In this document: positions 59,370 through 64,000 of the stretch, one piece after another
Layout of the letters: each line of letters opens with the position of its first letter
Position numbering within the stretch: the first letter of the stretch is position 1
Assembly: GCA_963281155.1 (NCBI GenBank)
Contig: CAUJLY010000001.1
Span: 2,356,001 to 2,420,000 of the forward strand
Direction: 5' to 3'
DNA length: 64,000 bases
Origin: Rhabditophanes sp. KR3021
Lineage: Eukaryota; Nematoda; Chromadorea; Rhabditida; Alloionematidae
Notes under the pieces: model-generated
The model's database searches: none
The model's input: only the letters and a program-made list of their open reading frames with translations
Told to the model about the DNA's origin: nothing
Translations under genes and position numbers: made by a program

Positions 59370-59790
59370 GTTTTGTTCGTAGACGATAGCATCATAATAA
59401 GACAGAAGGGAAACTGGAGGGTAAATATTGATGAGCCTGGAAGTATAAGTATTGATATCAAATACTCATTTATAATACCCAATTCACATAGATTATGAAT
59501 TATATAGAAAAATATGCTACTAAATGATAATAATGATACTGTAAGAGAAAAACATTATGTTCTCTAGATTCTCATGAACTCGAAATTTTTGATTCAGTGT
59601 GAAGGGAATTTTACATTCAATGCACAATAGACATTATTCATTTTGTATAGAGTAAGAAACCCAATTGAACATACGAATGAATCATTGCAGTTTTATAAAT
59701 ATGTATTCGAGTATAACGGCGAAAGTTGCGAGCAAATAAAAACAAATGTTGATGGTAATAGAATTTTTCCAATCAAAGGATTTACCTGAT
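59370..59790 (+). other. Unrecognised coding-like fragments
   Basis: After a TTTTTCAG site at 59369 the frame reads VLFVDDSIIIRQKGNWRVNI, DEPGSISIDIKY and a stop. About 150 nt later comes LYRVRNPIEHTNESLQFYKY, VFEYNGESCEQIKTN and a stop. Both look protein-like (charged, few rare codons) but match no family I know. Nearby on the minus strand (59790-59880), LLQTAMKLLELKDKIVMFMM then EVIELDQ precedes a GTAAAT site. These may be exons of an unresolved gene or relics. Confidence 0.25.
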
Positions 59791-59880
59791 CTAATTCAAT
59801 AACTTCCATCATAAACATGACGATTTTATCTTTCAATTCCAATAGTTTCATCGCAGTTTGAAGTAATGTGATAAAAATTG

Positions 59881-60640
59881 GCGTGTAGAATATAAATAAT
59901 TACAAATTAGTTAACGTATAAAAGTTGAAATATTCCCAATCAACACTACAATATATTTAATATTTACTATTTATTATATTAAATACTCTTATTATAATAA
60001 CAATTAGCACACAATTTCGAAGTTTCTTTTGAATTACGTTCAATTGGTTTTTACTGGAATAAAAAGCTTTTATTTATGCTTCTGATGAATTATTACAAAT
60101 TTCAACGTGTTTGAAAAAAAGATTTTTATATTTTTAAAGTAACGGATATAAATCTATTATCTTTAGAAATTAGTTGGCTAGCTTCTTTATTTTCTAGAAT
60201 TTTGATAACTTTGTTGGAACCTTAATTATTTCCGGTAATATGATTTTGAAGATTTGAGGTAATGCTATAAATGATCAATAAAGGATGACAAGCATCCTTT
60301 TGAGAGAACCTTTTCGATTTATTTTATTATTATTTTAAGAATAAATACCATCATTTTTATTGTGTATTTATTGCAGGTAAACAGCACTTTTTAAAAGCAG
60401 AAATATTTACTTACTTTGCATCTTTATTTCACAGCACTTACAACTATAGAATACACAAGTTTTTAATTGCGTGCATGCAAAAATGTTGTAATATGCCCCA
60501 ATTGTGCTATAAGACCAAAATAATGTGTTATTAATGATAAAAAACTTAGTCTTACGTTTATTACCATTTTAATAATGCATATTCAATTAAATAAATACAT
60601 ATGTACAAATGTAAGTAATGCACTTAAAATACTTATTTAT
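59881..60640. other. Intergenic, nothing recognised
   Basis: AT-rich spacer downstream of the srh/sri-like receptor; no feature recognised. Confidence 0.45.
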
Positions 60641-61629
60641 TCATGAAACCTGCGAAATTTTAATTATACGAATATTATTTTGTTTGATAAAGTAATAACA
60701 GTAAATTAACGGGTTTAATATAAAAAACAGTACTAACAACAGAGGAGAATTTCGAACTACAACTTCTTGTAACTTTATAACAAAAATTTCCCCATTTAAT
60801 AATGCCAAGCAGCCAAACAATAATCCTAAAACACCCAGAAAAATACATGGAATTGAAATTAAAACATGTAATTGACGAATTGATTTCTTCAATCTTGATG
60901 CTGTAGACAAATGATTTGACGATATTAAAGTCTTCAACTTTTTAATTAATTTTATGTACATGTATGCAACGTAAAATCCTTCGAATCCCATAGGAATTGA
61001 ATTTATGAAAAATACAATTGCAACTTTTACATAATTATTATCCACATAAAACATTAAGAAAGCCTCTGCTGGAAAGGATATCATGCCTTTTGCATAAAGC
61101 TGAAACACAAAATAATAAAATTGCTTAATGGGTTCTATTTACTTGCCCTTTCCAGTTCAGGAGCGTGCTGGCTAACATCCGACTCAATATCCCATAGCAA
61201 AATTAAAGAACAAGCAGGAATTAATATTTGAAAGATTATTATAAGTTTGTCAGGCAGAGTTATGTGATTTTCTTTTGCATTGATAACAAATACATTGTAA
61301 CGAATTAAAAACAACAGATAGATATTTAATGTAAGTAAATGAATTATGGGAACAATAAAAATTCCAAATAAATGACATGCGTAATGATTCCATAGAGTGC
61401 AAAGTCCATATAAACGCATTCCGCTTAAAGGCGTTGTTAGTTGAGGTATAAGAATAATTGAAATATCAAATAAAGCAATTATTTCAACTATTCGTGAGAA
61501 CAAACAAACATTCCATATCATTTGTCGATTTTGAGAAGTTTTTGTTACTATTAAAATGATACATGCTATGTCTAAGATAATTGCTATGAAAGATTCAAAA
61601 ATCAAAAAGATAGAATAAAAATTAAGCAT
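60641..61629 (-). CDS. srh/sri-like (Str superfamily) 7TM chemoreceptor, GC-AG intron
   Basis: Exons 61629-61147 and 61099-60641 give 313 aa: ...APELER|LYAKGMISFPAEAF..., joined in phase 0. The intron (61146-61100, 47 nt) begins GCAAGT and ends TTTCAG; the nearby GTAAAT donor would break the frame, so a GC donor is the best model. Seven hydrophobic segments are visible. The tail ...NPLIYCYYFIKQNN and the PEL segment between TM4 and TM5 resemble Srh/Sri/Str receptors. It lies next to a second receptor transcribed in the same direction. It is probably a chemosensory GPCR; family assignment within the Str superfamily is uncertain. Confidence 0.65.
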
Positions 61630-62011
61630 AATATTTGGATTTGGACGATAAACTTATTTTTTTATTAAATAATGGTTAAAACACTCAATTTTATTGACAA
61701 ATTCATACGTTTCAGACATAATATATTAGCAGATTTTTTAATATTTTTATTTTGTCCGCAAACTCAATGTTTAAAGCTGTTATTAAAATATTTTTTATTA
61801 AAAAGTTGCTTTCAAGCTATCATTTATTTTGAAGCAAGCGTGATATGTAGAAATAACCAAATTAATAAAATATCTATTACAACAACGGTTACATCTTAAA
61901 CAACGTATACAAATTTCAAAAAAGTTATGCTGTTAATTTACACTATTTAAATAAGCTTTTATTTTCATTTATAACAGATTTCTTTACCAACTAGGGTTAT
62001 CATATAAAATT

Positions 62012-62944
62012 TTAATAGTGAATAGTATTTTTTGAATGTCTCACCATTGTAATCCTTGTATTATCAATGGCATTTCTTTTCACAAACAATCTTCTTATAT
62101 ATTGTCGGATATCTGAGTTGCACAGAATAAAACCAAAAGGTTCTATCAAATAATAAATTGGACCTTGTAATTGAAGAACGATTTTAATTGTATTTGCAGA
62201 TAAATTTAGATTCCTTGAAACGCAAACTGATATAATCATATTTATCAGTAAAAGAAAGTTTAACAAAATACAACTGAATGCATATTTGTTTTGTTTTTGG
62301 CTCCACCATGAACATGTATTTATTGATGATCCTTTTCCTTTGTAATTTTTAAATAATTGTATCACCATACAGATATCAGCAATCATGCAGATGGATCCAA
62401 TAAAATAAGTTGCGTAAACGTACAGAATTCCTACTGCAATTAAAGAACATGTATTTAGATGCCTGTTAAAAATTTCATATCTGTCATCGTAAAAGAAATT
62501 GCAATTCTCAAACACAATCATAGGAAGAGTGATAATAAAGGGAATTATTAAAACAAGGCCTAAAATATTCCTTGTATTGTTTGTTGAAAACATTGAGTTG
62601 TACTTAAGGGGTTCAAAAATTGCAACAATTCTATTGAAACACAAAAATAGATGACAAAATACGTAAACTTTGTAAGCATAATTGCTCAAAGGTAGTAGTA
62701 TTTTATCAATGTAAAAAATTAAGTTTTCATCAAATAAATGCGAATAATGGTCTCTGAAATTGTAATAAAATGCTGTACAAAATATGTAGACCGTAGCACT
62801 AGTGAATAAAAGTGATGCCAGACGTCCATAGCAGTTTCTTAGATGAATTATTCTGATTAGAGCAATAATGCAAATAAGGTGTATAGCAATTGCTATAATC
62901 ATAAAAACTAAGATGCAAATATCAAAAGCTAAACTTTCAACCAT
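62012..62944 (-). CDS. srx-like 7TM chemoreceptor
   Basis: Intronless 310-aa frame with seven hydrophobic segments. HLRNCYGRLASLLFTSA opens TM2, the end of TM3 reads LCFNRIVAIFEPLKYNSMFS, FENCNFFYDDRYEIF lies in the second extracellular loop, and FILCNSDIRQYIRRLF follows TM7. It parallels the gene at 13514-14446 in length, lack of introns, the RNC(F/Y)G start of TM2 and the CN(A/S)D(V/I)R tail motif, so the two are distant paralogues. No lesion is seen. Function as a chemosensory GPCR is inferred from the family. Confidence 0.7.
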   Translation of the reverse strand: MVESLAFDICILVFMIIAIAIHLICIIALIRIIHLRNCYGRLASLLFTSATVYIFCTAFYYNFRDHYSHLFDENLIFYIDKILLPLSNYAYKVYVFCHLFLCFNRIVAIFEPLKYNSMFSTNNTRNILGLVLIIPFIITLPMIVFENCNFFYDDRYEIFNRHLNTCSLIAVGILYVYATYFIGSICMIADICMVIQLFKNYKGKGSSINTCSWWSQKQNKYAFSCILLNFLLLINMIISVCVSRNLNLSANTIKIVLQLQGPIYYLIEPFGFILCNSDIRQYIRRLFVKRNAIDNTRITMVRHSKNTIHY

Positions 62945-63468
62945 ATTTTATTGCAAATTATGGAATGATAAAATATTTAGCAGCTTATTCTCCTTTTAAT
63001 ATGCCCTTAACATCGGATTTTTATTTACGGGACTATGAAAACCTTACCGGATGAGAGAATTCCAATAAAGTTTTTGTTTTATGAAATTTCAAGTTGATTC
63101 TTTAAGACTATGATAAAGTTTAACAAAGAAAGTGCGTCAACAAATGGATGCGCATTGTTTAAAGATTAAATCTTCTCGATGGTGTGTATTCAAATATATT
63201 GCCAAGGTCCATGCTTTGTGAAATGTGATGTTCGGATGTTCTATAAAAATATTTATCTTAACTATCTGCGTAATAATATTACGTATTGGTCAATATTATT
63301 ACCCTGTTTATATTTTATAAATATCAGTAAATATTTTTTGACATAGTGTGTGTTACGACGACAATTTATTATGTCAGTGATAACCGTATGCCAATGCTAG
63401 AATAATATTATTGTGACAAAAAAATATTTAACATGTTTATTTACAAAAAAATAAGAAATTAAACATGC
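62945..63468. other. Intergenic, nothing recognised
   Basis: AT-rich spacer between two minus-strand genes; no feature recognised. Confidence 0.45.
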
Positions 63469-63888
63469 TTAAACTTGAATGCAGATGCTGAACGTTTGAG
63501 CCTCCAAGTTATTCTTGATTTGAAAAGATTTCTCAATTTTTCGATTTAAATTATTTTGGATAAGTTTGATAAATTCCATTACATAAAAAGCAAAATTGAT
63601 GATTAAAATTATCTTGATAAATAATTCCGTTCGATTCATTTGTTCACTAGTGGCTTTAATAGATAATAATTGCTTCATATTTAAATGCCCATGAGTTTTA
63701 CTAGAAGGAGGAGAATCATAAGATAGTTTTTGCTTTGGGATTATGGTAAATGCCGATTCTTCATTAACAAAAACTTTTTCTGATCGGCAACACCTAATGC
63801 TAATTAAAATTATTGTTTGAATAAGAATCAGTAAAAGCAATATGCAGAATATTGTTTCTTCCAGACCAAGTGCGTGAATCGGTTTCAT
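63469..63888 (-). CDS. Small two-TM membrane protein, unknown
   Basis: Single-exon frame of 139 aa. Residues about 11-31 (TIFCILLLLILIQTIILISI) and about 90-110 (LFIKIILIINFAFYVMEFI) are membrane segments. A polar linker with SYDSPPSSKTHGHLNMKQ lies between them, and the tail is Lys/Asn-rich. CCR after TM1 could be palmitoylated (inference). It might be a diverged or partial 7TM protein, but no receptor motif is visible. The codon use and clean ATG and stop favour a real gene over chance. Confidence 0.42.
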   Translation of the reverse strand: MKPIHALGLEETIFCILLLLILIQTIILISIRCCRSEKVFVNEESAFTIIPKQKLSYDSPPSSKTHGHLNMKQLLSIKATSEQMNRTELFIKIILIINFAFYVMEFIKLIQNNLNRKIEKSFQIKNNLEAQTFSICIQV

Positions 63889-64000
63889 AATTGATGTTGT
63901 ATTTTGAGAGACAAATTAATGTTATGAATTATTCTTTAAATTAATTTATATATGCTCATTGCATGAGAGTCAACTTTCCAAATGTAGCTCCATCAAAATG

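Noticed and set aside
1..64000. CRISPR arrays, bacterial operons, riboswitches or phage-like blocks
   Set aside because: Gene structure is that of a nematode nuclear genome; no regularly spaced repeats of that type were seen.

Overview
The window looks like a piece of an AT-rich nematode nuclear genome. The evidence is a set of nematode-type chemoreceptor genes (srt, srx, sre/sra, srh/sri and srg/srv-like 7TM proteins), many 34-50 nt introns with GT..TTTTAG or TTTCAG boundaries, close same-strand gene pairs like nematode operons, and a P-glycoprotein gene with typical worm architecture. I cannot name the species. Intergenic DNA is very AT-rich, and a run of exactly 500 N (58351-58850) marks a scaffold gap.

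Layout. 1-7 kb (mostly minus strand): a decayed BED/hAT-like transposase running off the left edge, a three-exon BTB-BACK gene, a three-exon DRAM-family autophagy/lysosome membrane gene, a possible Cys-rich peptide exon, a tRNA-Thr(AGU) and a small GATA factor. 7-15 kb: one srt receptor with a homopolymer frameshift, a deleted srt pseudogene, a remnant of a secreted/adhesion-like protein, a cytochrome P450 pseudogene without its haem-binding segment, an intronless srx-like receptor, and the 5' half of a tRNA-Asn. 15.4-22.6 kb: an 18-exon P-glycoprotein (ABCB) gene, followed 70 nt downstream by a membrane-protein fragment. Its intron 8 is 1514 nt, holds a broken foreign coding sequence on the opposite strand, and has a 17-nt direct repeat ending exactly at both splice sites. 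24.7-29.3 kb: an intact srt receptor, a 7TM relic, and a hydroxypyruvate-isomerase-like gene followed about 110 nt later by a MEA1-like gene (operon-like). 29.3-40.3 kb: 11 kb in which I see no gene. 40.3-50.4 kb: a D2-like dopamine receptor with an about 700-residue third intracellular loop, an sre/sra-like receptor, a CHP1-type EF-hand gene, a low-complexity 687-aa protein and a secreted Thr-rich mucin-like protein. 51.5-63.9 kb: a tandem trio of 7TM genes in graded decay, an srt pseudogene abutting a kinase pseudogene at the gap, an srh/sri-like receptor with a GC-AG intron, a second srx-like receptor and a small membrane protein.

Most of this is ordinary gene content plus fast-turnover chemoreceptor families. 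The most unusual signal is P-glycoprotein intron 8, which carries the signature expected of intron gain through an insertion that duplicated its target site. Other unusual points are a 5-nt microexon in the same gene, the giant loop of the dopamine receptor, and several single-base frameshifts (three in homopolymers) that could be either real lesions or assembly errors.

Exon coordinates were worked out by hand from reading frames, GT/AG sites and family alignment from memory; no database search was run.
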